DNA of 64,000 nucleotides, from contig JARCOQ010000003.1 in the NCBI GenBank assembly GCA_029207755.1, positions 91,342,646 to 91,406,645 of the forward strand, given 5' to 3'. A model generated the notes under the pieces. It was not told the DNA's origin, ran no database searches, and was given only the letters and a program-made list of their open reading frames with translations. The stretch comes from Chamaea fasciata. Taxonomy: Eukaryota; Chordata; Aves; Passeriformes; Sylviidae. The translations under genes and the position numbers were made by a program. This document shows, piece by piece, positions 38,149 through 48,689 of the stretch (positions within the stretch are counted from its first letter, which is position 1; each line of letters starts with the position of its first letter).

Positions 38149-38543
38149 TGGTGAGGCAGATCTGGGTAGCTTATCCAGACAAAAATTTTCACCATGGCAA
38201 ACTGTGAGAAAAGGAAGCAACTGCTCACACACATGCCATCCCAAGTTGTGGGAACAGCATGTATGCCTTGTCGATACCTGGGACTTGGACTGTATAAAAG
38301 TGGTACCTCCAGAAGAATATGTGGGGGACCTCCACCATGAAGTGGGCCAGAAGAAAGAACCCAAATGATGGTGATATCTTTTTCTTCATCTTTCTTTCAC
38401 TCTCTTTCTCCTCTTCCCCACCTCCCTGCTTATTTCTCTCTCCGTCTCTCTCTAATTTACTGCTAAATAGAATCTGTACTATTGACTTTGGTATATGATC
38501 TTGTTTGCACCTTAATTCAGGCAGAAGCATCTCTTAATAATCA
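38149..38543 (+). mobile_element. Older LTR, right part
   Basis: It resumes at TGGTGAGGCAGATCTGGG and carries GGCAAACTGTG, the 18-mer shared with the copy near 5.87 kb (38276-38293), and a good TATA box TATAAAA at 38293-38299. A pyrimidine tract follows (CTTTCTTTCACTCTC.., 38385-38455), then a degenerate polyadenylation site (TAAATAGAAT near 38464). It ends about AATAATCA; the 3' edge is approximate. With the left part the LTR is about 620 bp. No outer target duplication is visible. Confidence 0.85.
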
Positions 38544-39770
38544 AACACTAGCACTATTTCAGTGTATTATAACATTATTTTGCTGTCAGAAGTGATCCTA
38601 ACAATGACTCTAATATAAACATATAAGGGATTCTCATAAAGAATAAACATTACCAGAGAGCAGCATTTTCAAATCTTCACCCTTTATCCCCTCCATAGTG
38701 CTAGACTTGAAAATACTGTCTTTTTTTTTTTTTTCCAGATTCAAAATCTGGAACTAAAACTATGTTTTAATGTAGCTTCTGAGAACTTTTCTCATTAATC
38801 AACAGGAAGTTTGTTTCTCTGAATACTTTTTGTGTTTGTGGATAGCAAATAAGAGGGAAAAGATGATGTGATTCAATGTCTTTCGGAGATGTTTGAAGTT
38901 TTATTTGTTTGGCACATCTTGAATTTTTTCTGTAGGAAATAGCATTTTTGTTTGTAAACTGATAATACTGACATGATTTCTGAAGAAGCATAGCATAATT
39001 TTGTCATGCTACAGTAGTGAAACATACACTTTCTGAGGGTATAGTCTTTGCATGTATTTAGAGTTATCTCTGTGAAATGCTATTATAAATAATTAAGTTA
39101 CTAGTTTCGCTCTTCTTAGGGACTGGCACCAATTAGTTTGACTAGTAACCTCATCCAAAAAAGGGAATTAAACTTATGTAATTTTTTTCTAAAGTATGAT
39201 TATTAACCTCTGTACTAATTCATTTGGCAAACCAATAAAGTATATGGTGTACTTCAAAGATTAATTTTCTTTGAACTTTTTTTAACCAAGTGTTGCCTTT
39301 GAGGCTGTGTTTAAAGTTGCAAGGGTTGTGTTTGGCTATCTCAATTAAAAGTATTCAATTAACCCAAACAAAGCTGACTGAAGACTAGCATTTTCAAAAC
39401 TGATAAATGATGGTAAAGTAAATAATGATTGAATGAAGAATAATTGATTTTTCCCCCTTGAAATCTTAAATAAAATTATTTTTAAAATTTTCTTATTAAA
39501 TAATTATGCAATTAAGGAAATATTTAACTGCTAGAGTGACATTTGATAATTAAACAGAACAAGACTATAATACCATTGCAACAGAAGGCATGAGTATTTG
39601 TGAAATCTTTCTGAAAATTTTATTTGTAAGGTCTTAAATCTCTTAAAGCTTTTGTACTACTACAAGGTCAGATGGTTTATTTGTCATTGAATGGTATTTC
39701 CTAGACCACTGTCCCGTGTTGAGTAACATGCTCTTCAGCACAGCCAATCCAGTTGTCTGCCCTTCAACAC
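38544..39770. other. AT-rich DNA with a short T14 run
   Basis: A run of 14 T lies at 38721-38734. Nothing else was recognised. Confidence 0.4.
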
Positions 39771-39890
39771 TCAGAATCACAGAGTATTCTGGGTTGGAAG
39801 GGATCCACAAGGACCATTGGGTCCAGCTCCCAACTGTGCACAGGACAGTCCTAAGAACCACACCATGTACTGAAGAGCACTGTGCAAGTG
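39771..39890 (-). mobile_element. CR1 LINE 3' end, minus strand
   Basis: TCAGAATCACAGAGTATTCTGGGTTGGAAGGGATCCACAAGGACCATTGGGTCCAGCTCCCA and the following CTGTGCACAGGACAG.. CACCATGTACTGAAGAGCA match the antisense 3' end of a CR1 subfamily with an ACCCACAAGGATCAT-type segment. Truncated; the far end is approximate. Confidence 0.85.
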
Positions 39891-40824
39891 CTCACTCACA
39901 GCATGGGCAACTCCCAGAACGCACTGAAACCTCTTTTCCCACCTTGGAGGCCCAGATGCAAAGATCCCTCACTGTTGTCTTCTATTTCTCACTCTCTTTA
40001 CACAAGTTTTATAATCCCATGTTGTTGTAAGGCTTTAATGTACCTTCATGTATGTGCATATTCACATTTGCAAATTCTTAAGGAACTTTTCGTGATTCAG
40101 TAGGAAAGTTAATTGTGCTGAGGAGCAAGCTCATTGGGAATGGTTTGTCTGAGGGAGCAACAGGTTCAGTAGACCATAAGAATGAGATATTTACATAAGA
40201 GAAAATAAACATTCCTTAAATTCTTCCTCAGCTTCTTGACAGAGCTAGAAAGATTTGTTTGGGAAATGCTTCCATGTAGAAGAAACAAAACACAGAAACC
40301 CAGTAGGCAGATGACAGGGAAGAACAGAAAGAGCAGAAGAAGACTTTTCCTCATTTCTCAAGTAATGTTTTCCTAATCATAGTTTCACATAGTCTCATTT
40401 TTCTGACTTAAATTTTAACTGTCCAACAGTCCACACAAGAGTGCAGCTGGTGACACTTAGCTGTACTGGAGTGAGAAATTAGCTGATGATTTGAGGAAAT
40501 GTTGTGGGCTAATTCTTGTGTGGAGAGAACCGAATAGTGGACTGATTAAGGGGATTAACTCTGTGAGATTAATTATAACAAAGAGCAATGAATCTAAGAA
40601 TATATTGGGATGTGTATTGGTGCCTAAAGCTTGGAGTTTATAGGGTGAGAGTAAATGGGGGAAAGGAATTCTGAAAAATAGGAAGGAAAAGAAAGTAGTT
40701 AAAAAATAATGTTTAATCTTTTCCCTCAGCTAAAGGATTGATTTTGCATAAAAGTATGTATTTAAAATTCCACTGTCCCCAAGAGACTTTCTGAGTTGAA
40801 TTTGTACTATTTTTTCTTTTTAGT
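39891..40824. other. Unique DNA between two CR1 copies
   Basis: No gene or mobile element was recognised. Confidence 0.4.
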
Positions 40825-42800
40825 ATCACAGAATCACAGAATCACTAGGTTGGAAGAGACCCTCAAGATCATCGAGTCCAGCCCAGCCCTAACACCTCAA
40901 CTAAACCACAGCACTGAAGGCCACATCCAATCTTTTTTTAAACACAGCCAAGGATGGCAACTCCACCACCTCCTCAGGCAGACAATTCCAGTACTTTATC
41001 GCTCTTTCTGTAAAAAACTTTCTTCCTAATATCCAACCTCTGTTTACTTTGGTGCAGCCTAAGACTGTGTCCTCTCATTCTGTCATTTGCTGCCTGTAGA
41101 AAGAGACCAACCCCCAGGTGTCTACAGCCACCTTTCAGGAAGTTATAGAGAGTGATAAGGTCACCTCTGAGTCTCCTTTTCTCCAGGCTAAACAGCTCCA
41201 GCTTCCTCAGTGGTTCCTCACAGGGCTTGTGTTCCAAGCCCCTCACAAGCCTCCTCTGGATGCGCTCAAGTGTCTCAACGTCCTCCCTAAACTGAGGGGC
41301 CAAAACTGGACACAGCACTCAAGGTGTGGCCTCACCAGTGCTGAGTACAGGGGATGAATGACCTCCCTGCTCCTGCTGGACACAACATTCCTGATCCAGG
41401 CCAGGATGCCATTGGCCTTCTTGGCCACCAGGGCACACTGCGGGCTCATGTTCAGCTGCTGTCACCAGTACCCCCAAGTGCCTTTCTGCCTGGGCACTGT
41501 CCAGCCACACCATCCCCAGCCTATAACGTTGCAGGGGGTTATTGTGGCCAAAATGCAGGACTCGGTACTTGGACTTATTAAGCATCATCTTATTGGACTC
41601 TGCCCATCCATCCAACCATTCCAGGTCTCTCTGCAGAGCCCTCCCACCATTGAACAGATCGACACACGCTCCCAGCTTAAGTGTCGTCTGCAAGTTTACC
41701 ATTGAAAGACTCAATACCCTCATCCATGTCATCAATAAAGATATTGAACAGAACTGGTCCCAGCACAGACCCCTGAGGGAAACCACTGGTGACTGGCCGC
41801 CAGCTGGATACAGCACCGCTCACCAGCACTCTCTGGGCCCGGCCATGCAGCTATTTCTTAATCCATCAAAGAGTGCTCCTGTCCAAGCTGTGGGCTGCCA
41901 GCTTTTCCAGGAGTGTGTTGTGGGAGACGGTGTCACAGGCCTTGCTGAAGTCCAGGTACACAACATCTACAGCCTTTCTTGCACCACCAGGCAGGTCGCC
42001 TGGTCATGAATGGAAATCAGGTTGGTCAAACACAACCTACCCCTCCTAAACCCGTGCTGGCTGGGTCTGATACCCTGGCCATCCTGTAAGTGCTTCGTGA
42101 TGACACTCGATATATACTGCTCCATTAGCTTACCAGATACTGAGATCAGGCTAACGGGCCTATAATTACCAGTGTATTCCCTCCCACTCATTTTGTGAAT
42201 GGGTGTCCCATTTGCCAGCTTCCAGTCATCTGGAACCTCACCAGAGAGCCAGGTGCATTGGTAAATGATGGAGAGAGGCTTTGCAAGCTCATCTGCCAAC
42301 TCCCTCATCACCCTGGGATGGATCCCATCTGGGCCCATAGATTTATGAACATCCAAGTGGCTCAGCAGTTCTCTGACTGTCTCCTCCGGGATAAGAGGGG
42401 GACCATTCTGCTCCCTGACACCCACCTACCAGTCCAGAAGGACAGTTGTCCTGAGGACAAGTGGCCTTCCCATTAAAGACTAAAGAGGCAAAGAAGGAGT
42501 TAAGCACCTCCCCCTTCTCCTCATCTGCAGTTACTAAATTCCCACCTGCATCCAATAGAGGACAAAGGTTGGTCTTACCCTTCCTTTTAGTATTAATATG
42601 TTTTTAAAAACATGGGTTTTTTTATCCTTTACAAAAGTTACCAAATTAACTTTGAGCTGAGCTTTGGCCTCCCGGATTCGTTTCCTACATGCCCTAGCAG
42701 CACCCTTAAATACTTCCTGAGAAACCTGACCCTCCTTCCAAAGATGATACATCCGGTTTTTATTCCTAAGTTCTTTTGAAACCTCATTGCCCTTGTAGTA
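40825..42800 (-). mobile_element. CR1 LINE, 5'-truncated, broken reverse transcriptase, minus strand
   Basis: Its 3' end is the tandem ATTCTGTG repeat (antisense ATCACAGAATCACAGAAT at 40825). Going 5' on the minus strand are the ORF2 C-terminus, with [20 protein letters not shown] at about 41120-41180, then the reverse-transcriptase palm. Readable palm motifs are NYRPVSL (about 42150), QHGFRRG (about 42050), YLDFSKACD (about 41950), [11 protein letters not shown] (about 41770) and LADD (about 41695, usually FADD). Farther upstream comes a LDAGGNLVTADEEKGEVLNS linker at about 42550-42490, then a KELRNKNRMYHLW region at about 42780. The endonuclease domain and ORF1 are absent. At least one frameshift follows LADDT, and stop codons lie between the palm motifs, so it cannot encode a working enzyme. 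This is the largest CR1 here. Confidence 0.95.
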
Positions 42801-43207
42801 GGCTAGACTGAGAAAATTAATCTCAAGTTTGAACTCAAAGTTCAAATCTTTCTGCTGCATTAATGTAAGTCCACATTGGCATGGATAAATCCATATTTTA
42901 AAAAAGTGAAGTATACATTTGATTAATTTGATTTTTCTCACGGCCTTCTTAAAAGAACTACTCTTAATTTTCAGAAATGAGACAAATGCCCAAAATGTAA
43001 TTGGTGTCTACAGGGAAGCTGGAATTTAGGGTTGCAAAAAACACCAAGTAAGAATAAAAGAAAGTATGACAGTACTGGGCTATTTTCTGACTAACTTGTG
43101 CCAGTATGAGCCAGTAAAGGCCCTAATTGCTTTGATATAAGTCCTTTCCAAGGACAGTAATGAGAATATACTGTGTTAAACTCAGTCCTTTTTCCTTAAT
43201 ATTTTAA

Positions 43208-43257
43208 AATGTACTTTCCAATTGTTTTTTACAATGTACTTTCCAAATGTTTTTTAC
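43208..43257 (+). repeat. 25-bp tandem duplication, two copies
   Basis: Two adjacent 25-bp units beginning AATGTACTTTCCAA and ending TTTTTTAC differ at a single position. A small recent tandem duplication. Confidence 0.9.
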
Positions 43258-43460
43258 AGACAGCTGTCTGAAAACTAAATCCCATTTACTATGACATGTT
43301 GTCTTCAAAGTACTTCTTCTCCATCAAAGTACTGATTTATTGACTCTGTTTGAACTGATATTTTCTTGAACTCTACACACTGGTTCAAAAATGCTCATGA
43401 AGGGTGTCTTTTCATTAGGCCCCATGCTCTGAAGGAGTTCAAAAGAGACCTTTTTAGTCC

Positions 43461-43525
43461 TGTTATGAGACTACTTGCCCAGAAAAAAGGCTTTAGATTT
43501 TTTCCATGCAAGTAGTCTCATAACA
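43461..43525. repeat. Stem-loop: 18-bp perfect inverted repeat, 29-nt loop
   Basis: TGTTATGAGACTACTTGC (43461-43478) is exactly complementary to GCAAGTAGTCTCATAACA (43508-43525). The loop is A-rich on one side and T-rich on the other, so the stem might extend imperfectly. It could be the relic of a small inverted-repeat transposon or a hairpin RNA. No supporting promoter or family was recognised. Confidence 0.9.
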
Positions 43526-44965
43526 ACAAAATGTTGCCTATAAAATAATGGTTTATTTAAAGGTCTACATAACTGGGGGTGAGAATGTACAAAACTTTGT
43601 GCAGCTGCAGAAATCGGTGATAAGAAAGTACCTAGTAAGTCTGATTCTGCTCTGTGTTTTGAAAAATCATGCCCTTCTGTATACTGGGAATTATCTTCCT
43701 ACAATCTATGTGCTGCTGTAAAGAGCAGAATATATTTAGCTACCTTTTCTCTTGAAGAAAAAAGATATGTATTCAGTAAAAGCAGGTCAAAAAGAGGTTA
43801 GAAGTTACAGCTTTTGGAGGAGCATTATGCTAATTCAGACATTAGCTTGAAATTTAATTCTCTCATATCAAAAAAAAGTGCTTCTTAATTTCTCAGTAAT
43901 ACAGAGCTATCCAGAGAGGGAACAATATTATGCTCTCTGTTAAAGCTCATGTCTCAGAAGAAACAGAGGGCTGATGCTAACATTTTGGAATTAATGCATG
44001 GAAAAAACTTCAGGATAAAGATTCCACCTTGTACTATATGTAATTTTAACTCTTCAAGGAGAAATTTCTGTACGCTTTGAAATTTGTGCCTTTACATATT
44101 TCCAGCTATCTGCCAGGTGCCAATAGTGAGGCTCAAAGATTTCTGGTGTCAGAAACTGAACACTGTAGGTATCGTGCTGGAGTTTGAAATCAGGTTTAAA
44201 ATAAAAATGAAGTAGAAAATGTGGGTTTAACTGGAATTCATTATGTTGTGTTATGTTTTGCACTTCAATAATCTTTCATAGACCACTCCTCAGTTGAATA
44301 TAAGCCTTAAATCCATCAGGCATTGGGAAGCAATTAGCACTCTTAGAAGGAACTAGAATGGAGAAGATAATACCATTGGGCCTAGAGGATTAGGTTGCAC
44401 CTAATGCCTTTCCTATTCCATAAATCTTTCTGGGGCGTCATCAAGCTTGCAATTATAGAACATGATTATTTATGCAAAGTTTCATTTCCTGTATTACATT
44501 CCAGTCATAAGTAATCACACTAGAAATTTTTGCTATTGTGCAATTCATGCTCCACTACCCCAAAGTACACACAAATTTACTTTCTGTTCTGTTTAGGTAG
44601 AAAGACTGAAATGAAAGTATTAATTGTCTTCTCAGCTGTGTCTTTCTGCCCTACAGATTTAACACATTAGATTGCCATGACTTGGGGCATTTTGGAAAAA
44701 CAAAAATAGCTCTATGGTTTTGGTATAGTCTATAGACAGTAAAAATTTCAAAAAAGAGAATTTGGTCTTGCTGTAGCTTCAGGTTTGCTGAAAATATTTA
44801 ATATATTATAGAACCTCAGTATTCATTATGAAAATTGTACAAATATGTTGAAACTCTATAGAAAAAGGTCAACTATCTCTTTGGTATGTATAACAAAACC
44901 AAACTGAGATCAGGTGCTGATGAATTCTTACACTATATTTATGTAGAATTTCCTAAGTACAGAGT

Positions 44966-45295
44966 TATGGAATCACAGAATCAGTGAATGGTTTGGGTTG
45001 GAAGGGACCTCTGGACATTCTTTAGTCCAACTCCCCTGCTCAAGGAGATTTGCCTCAGGAAGAATTCACAGTTTATATCCAGGCAGGTTTTAAGAATCTC
45101 CAGAGAAGGAGACTCCCCGGCCTCTCTGGGCAGTCTTTCAGGGCTCTGTCACTCTCAAAGTAAGCAATTTTCCCTCATATTCACATGGAGCTTCCTGTAT
45201 TCCAGTTTGTTCTCATTGCTCCTTGATCAGTTGCTGAGCGCTGCTGAAGAGAGTCTGGCTCGTCTTCTTGTCACCTACTCTTACATTTGTATGCA
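44966..45295 (-). mobile_element. CR1 LINE 3' end, minus strand
   Basis: Antisense CR1 3' blocks occur in full order. They are the GGAATCACAGAATCA tail, GGTTTGGGTTGGAAGGGACCTCTGGA, a CCAACTCCCCTGCTCAAG block, ATCCAGGCAGGTTTTAAGAATCTCCAGAGAAGGAGACTCC, and CTCTGGGCAGTCTTTCAGGGCTCTGTCACTCTCAAAGTAA. A CTTCCTGTATTCCAGTTTGT and CTGAAGAGAGTCTGGC region completes it. The 119-codon open frame over it is antisense noise. Confidence 0.92.
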
Positions 45296-45819
45296 TCATT
45301 GGGATAGGAAGATAGAAGGTGGATCCAAGTGCAGAAGTCCCACCTAAAGGAAGCTGGGTGCATGATGAAGATAATGCCCTTTGTCAGAGAAACAACTACT
45401 GATTAGAAAAGTAAAATGAGATTACATCAAGGACCATTAATCAGATGAAATTGGCTTTTGGTAATCCCAAGGAACAGAGATCCTTTCACATATTTCCAGT
45501 CTTAACTGAGCTGTATTCAAGATACATCATTCAAGTCATCAGCCCTGAATTTACCGAGAAGAACATATTACTGACACATCACCACTCTCATCCTGTGAAG
45601 AAAATTTTGCAAAAACTAATCCTATGTAATTTTTTTCCTATTTAATTTCCTTCATATTAAAACTTTGCATCACACACACACAATGGAATAGACTGGGTAA
45701 CCATATAAGTTGCAAACCCTGTGTTTCTGTGTTTATTAGAAGTATTCAGGTAAGCATTGTTATAAGTTTAAAAAAACAGTTTACCAAAAAAACCAAAACA
45801 TTCATCTACTGTTGCAGTA

Positions 45820-46387
45820 TGTTATTATTTTTATTGACTTGTTCTGTTTCCCCCTTGTATTCTTGGATCAGTCCAAGTTGTATCCTCCCACCTAGCTGTC
45901 CATTTTGCCCTAGACCTGCCCCGCCACAGAATGTTGCCTGTCCCCCCTCCTACCGAGCTGTCAATCCCACCTTATATCAGCCCCTTGCTTTAGGAAATTA
46001 CCTGGAAATTCCCTGTTCCTCGAAGCCCCATTGGTTTGATCGAACTGTTCCTCTCCCCCTGTGCTCCTCATTGGTTTAAGTGTTGTAAACCCTGCCTTGT
46101 GCTCCTCCCCAGTCCTTTCCCTATTGGACAATAATTTGTACCCTCCCCTAGAACCTCCCCTGTATAAAAGTCTCTGCACACCAGGATTCAGGGTCTTTCA
46201 TCCCTGGGCCCTCTGTGGAAATAACCCTCCTTGGAAACCACAGGAAAGACCTCTCCCTTGTCTTTGCTTCTGCCTGCACCTCAGTACATCCCGTGCCATA
46301 GAGATCAAGCCCCGCTGTTTCTCAGACCACTCCTCAGAACAGCCAGCTTCGACACACTGTTGGGAGCTAGCGGGTGAATCTGGCACA
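45820..46387 (+). mobile_element. Endogenous-retrovirus LTR (ERVK-like), plus strand
   Basis: A pyrimidine-rich U3 holds several ATTGG (inverted CCAAT) boxes and TTGTATCCTCCC / TTTGTACCCTCCC words shared in style with the LTRs at 31073 and 37479. A clear TATA box TATAAAA lies at 46163-46169. About 50 bases later there is a decayed polyadenylation signal (AAATAACC near 46218). U5 ends GGGAGCTAGCGGG..TGGCACA. Start and end are placed by comparison with the other two LTRs; no target duplication was found. No retroviral gene follows. Confidence 0.75.
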
Positions 46388-46462
46388 GTGTCAAACTACA
46401 TGTCACTAGCTGTCGAGTTGTTAATCAGTATTGATTAATGAGTGACATCTGTCACAAGAGAT

Positions 46463-47111
46463 TGTCCTGGTTTAGGGCAAATTTGAGAAGAAACTTCCAA
46501 AGGGGTCCCTCTAGAAAGCTGATTCTAGCGGCCCCTCCCCCAGCTGGTTCAGGAAGAGATTTCCATGGAGAAAAGTGGAAAAAACACTGTTTATATAACA
46601 AGCAAAGTACTCACAAGCATAAAAAATGAATAATATTAAACAATAAAACCTCTCGCTGTTCTGAAGAGATGGCAAATTCAGAAAGTCCTTGCCATGGGGT
46701 GCTCATTGGCTCGCTCAGTCTCTTATCAGTCCGTCCTGTCCTGGAAAATGCCATGTCCTGGGCCCGGTGGGCCACAGACTTGAGCTTCTAATGTTTTTCT
46801 GGGTTTTCAGTCCAGAGCAGGCTGATCAGTTCCAAGAAAAAGGAAAGCCACAGTCCAAGGAAATTCTTGGCTTCAGTTAGCTAAAAAACTATCTAAAAAC
46901 AAAAGAGACCTCTCTCCCACGGTACATGCTGCAGACAACACAGTCCATGAGAATGAAAGATGAAACTCTTGTCTCTATGTTTTGAATACAACTGCCTCAC
47001 ATATTCTACTGATTCTCCTTCTCCCCCTCTTCACTCTAAGATCTAGTTTTAAAGGTGTAAAACTTATTTCTGGGCTAAACAGATGACTGGGGATAAAGTC
47101 ACCCTAGGACA
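46463..47111 (-). mobile_element. LTR with TGTCCT..AGGACA ends, probably minus strand
   Basis: The plus strand runs from TGTCCTGGTTTAGGGC to CACCCTAGGACA, so the ends form a short inverted repeat as LTRs do. On the minus strand it reads TGTCCTAGGGTGACTTTATC.., which fits the 5' end of an LTR family I associate with songbird genomes. The plus-strand GTTTATATAAC near 46590 may be a decayed antisense AATAAA region. Length is about 649 bp. No matching 5- or 6-bp flanks were seen. It lies 75 bp beyond the LTR at 45820. Confidence 0.7.
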
Positions 47112-48216
47112 GGAATAATTTCTTTTTTAAATAAAAGTTATTGCAGCTTGTAACTGTAGTAATTCATACTGGTTGTTCAGCAAAATATTTTGCTTCATCT
47201 CTAAATCACTACTGTACCACTGTCTATCTCAATAGCTCTAAGTAAAAATCAAAAAAGAATAATCTTATTAATTACTGTTAGCTAAGACAAGAACGGGAAT
47301 GGGAATTTAAACACAGATTGAGTATTTTTGTTTTTCTCTGTCTGACAATGGCAAGTGGTAGATATCTGAGAAGAGTTGAGTAACCCAGTGATGGTCCATA
47401 TCATACCATCCCAGTACTATTATTTAGTTTTAATATTGTTTATACATTCTCTCATTTGTAAGGAAACACATTTTATGAAAGACGTGGTTCCTCAAGCTTT
47501 AACCAACAGGGGAAAGCTTGTTCCTAATAAAGACATTAAATCATGAGACATTTGCACAGAGGAGTTCTGAAGCTATGCAGCCTTCAAAGGTTTCTTTCTT
47601 ATGTTAATGATCTTCAGAAAGGAAGGCAAGCTAGAACAGAAATCAGTTATATCCCACACAGGTATCCTTAGTACAGGTATCCTTCTGATTCATGACACAA
47701 ACTATATTTTTAGTTAGAAATAAACCGCATGATCAAAAATGACACAGTCTCTCCTTTATACCCAATATTAATACCTTATCATAAGTTCTACAGTGAGCAG
47801 CTCACCAACAATTTATTTTTACATTACTGATGAAAATTGAAAGGACCAAAAGTCACAGGGTTATTAAGCCTTGTGCTATAAAGCTAGGAATTAGAAAAAG
47901 CTCTTGGATTTAGTAAATTAATCTAATTAATGATGCAATGCATCACTACTGATGTTGGCCAAATATCTGCTAGAGTTTTCTACTGTCTCTACATCTAGAG
48001 ACTTTCCTGGAATGAGAAATATTATGTGAGTGAGTCTTTTTTACTTGAGTGAACTATTTTAGTATGATCATTAAAAAAAAAAAAAAGTAAAAAGATTAGT
48101 TCTTGTTGAAGCACAGATACATTTAAAAAGTCAATTTATGATTGCAACTCTATAAGGAATTAGTAAAAAATATTATAGAGAAAATGGGATCATCTCTTTT
48201 CTACACAGAGTAAATC
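47112..48216. other. AT-rich DNA, no recognised element
   Basis: Contains a small 15-bp direct repeat (ACAGGTATCCTT words at about 47658-47687) and an A15 run near 48072. Nothing else was recognised. Confidence 0.4.
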
Positions 48217-48689
48217 TAGTTCAAGAGAGACAAGGAGCTACCAGAGAGGGTCTTGGGGAGGGTTTTAAGGATGACTAAGGGACTGGACCACCTCTCTTTT
48301 GAGGAAAGGCTGAGAGAGCTGAGCCTGTTTAGCCTGGAGAAGAGACAGCTGAGAGGGTGTCTTACCAAGGCATACAATGTATTATCAGTGGCTTCTAAGA
48401 CGATGGGCTGGAGTCTCTGCAATGGTGCCCAACGACAGGACAAGGGGCAACAGACACAAGTTTGGAAGTTCCATCTGAATATGAGCAAAAACTTGTTTAC
48501 TGTGTGAGTGACAGAGCACTGAAACAGGCTGTCAAGAGAGATTTTAGGGTCTTCTTCTCTGGAGATACTGAAAACCTGCTTGGATGCAAACCTGTGCAAC
48601 CTGCTCTGGGTGAACCTGCTTGAGCAGGTAGGTTAGACTAGGTGACCTCCAGAGATCCCTTCCCACCACAGTCATTCCGTGATTCGGTG
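48217..48689 (+). mobile_element. CR1 LINE 3' end, plus strand
   Basis: It encodes the recognisable CR1 ORF2 tail LRELSLFSLEKRQLRG at about 48308-48357. This is followed by the sense 3' UTR blocks (GGAAGTTCCATCTGAATATGAG, CTTGTTTACTGTGTGAGTGACAGAGC, AGGTTAGACTAGGTGACCTCCAGAGATCCCTTCC) and the terminal tandem CATTCCGTGATTCGGTG. The upstream end is a normal 5' truncation. The reading frame is interrupted just after the tail motif. Confidence 0.93.

Larger units (their letters stand above)
42801..44965. other. AT-rich DNA with small direct and inverted repeats
   Basis: Apart from the 25-bp tandem duplication at 43208-43257 and the hairpin at 43461-43525, no element or gene was recognised. Confidence 0.4.

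Noticed and set aside
41319..42009. Several 100-165-codon frames on both strands
   Set aside because: They are broken pieces or antisense shadows of the CR1 reverse transcriptase, not separate genes.
45673..45682. CA repeat
   Set aside because: Only about five units; too short to be worth listing.
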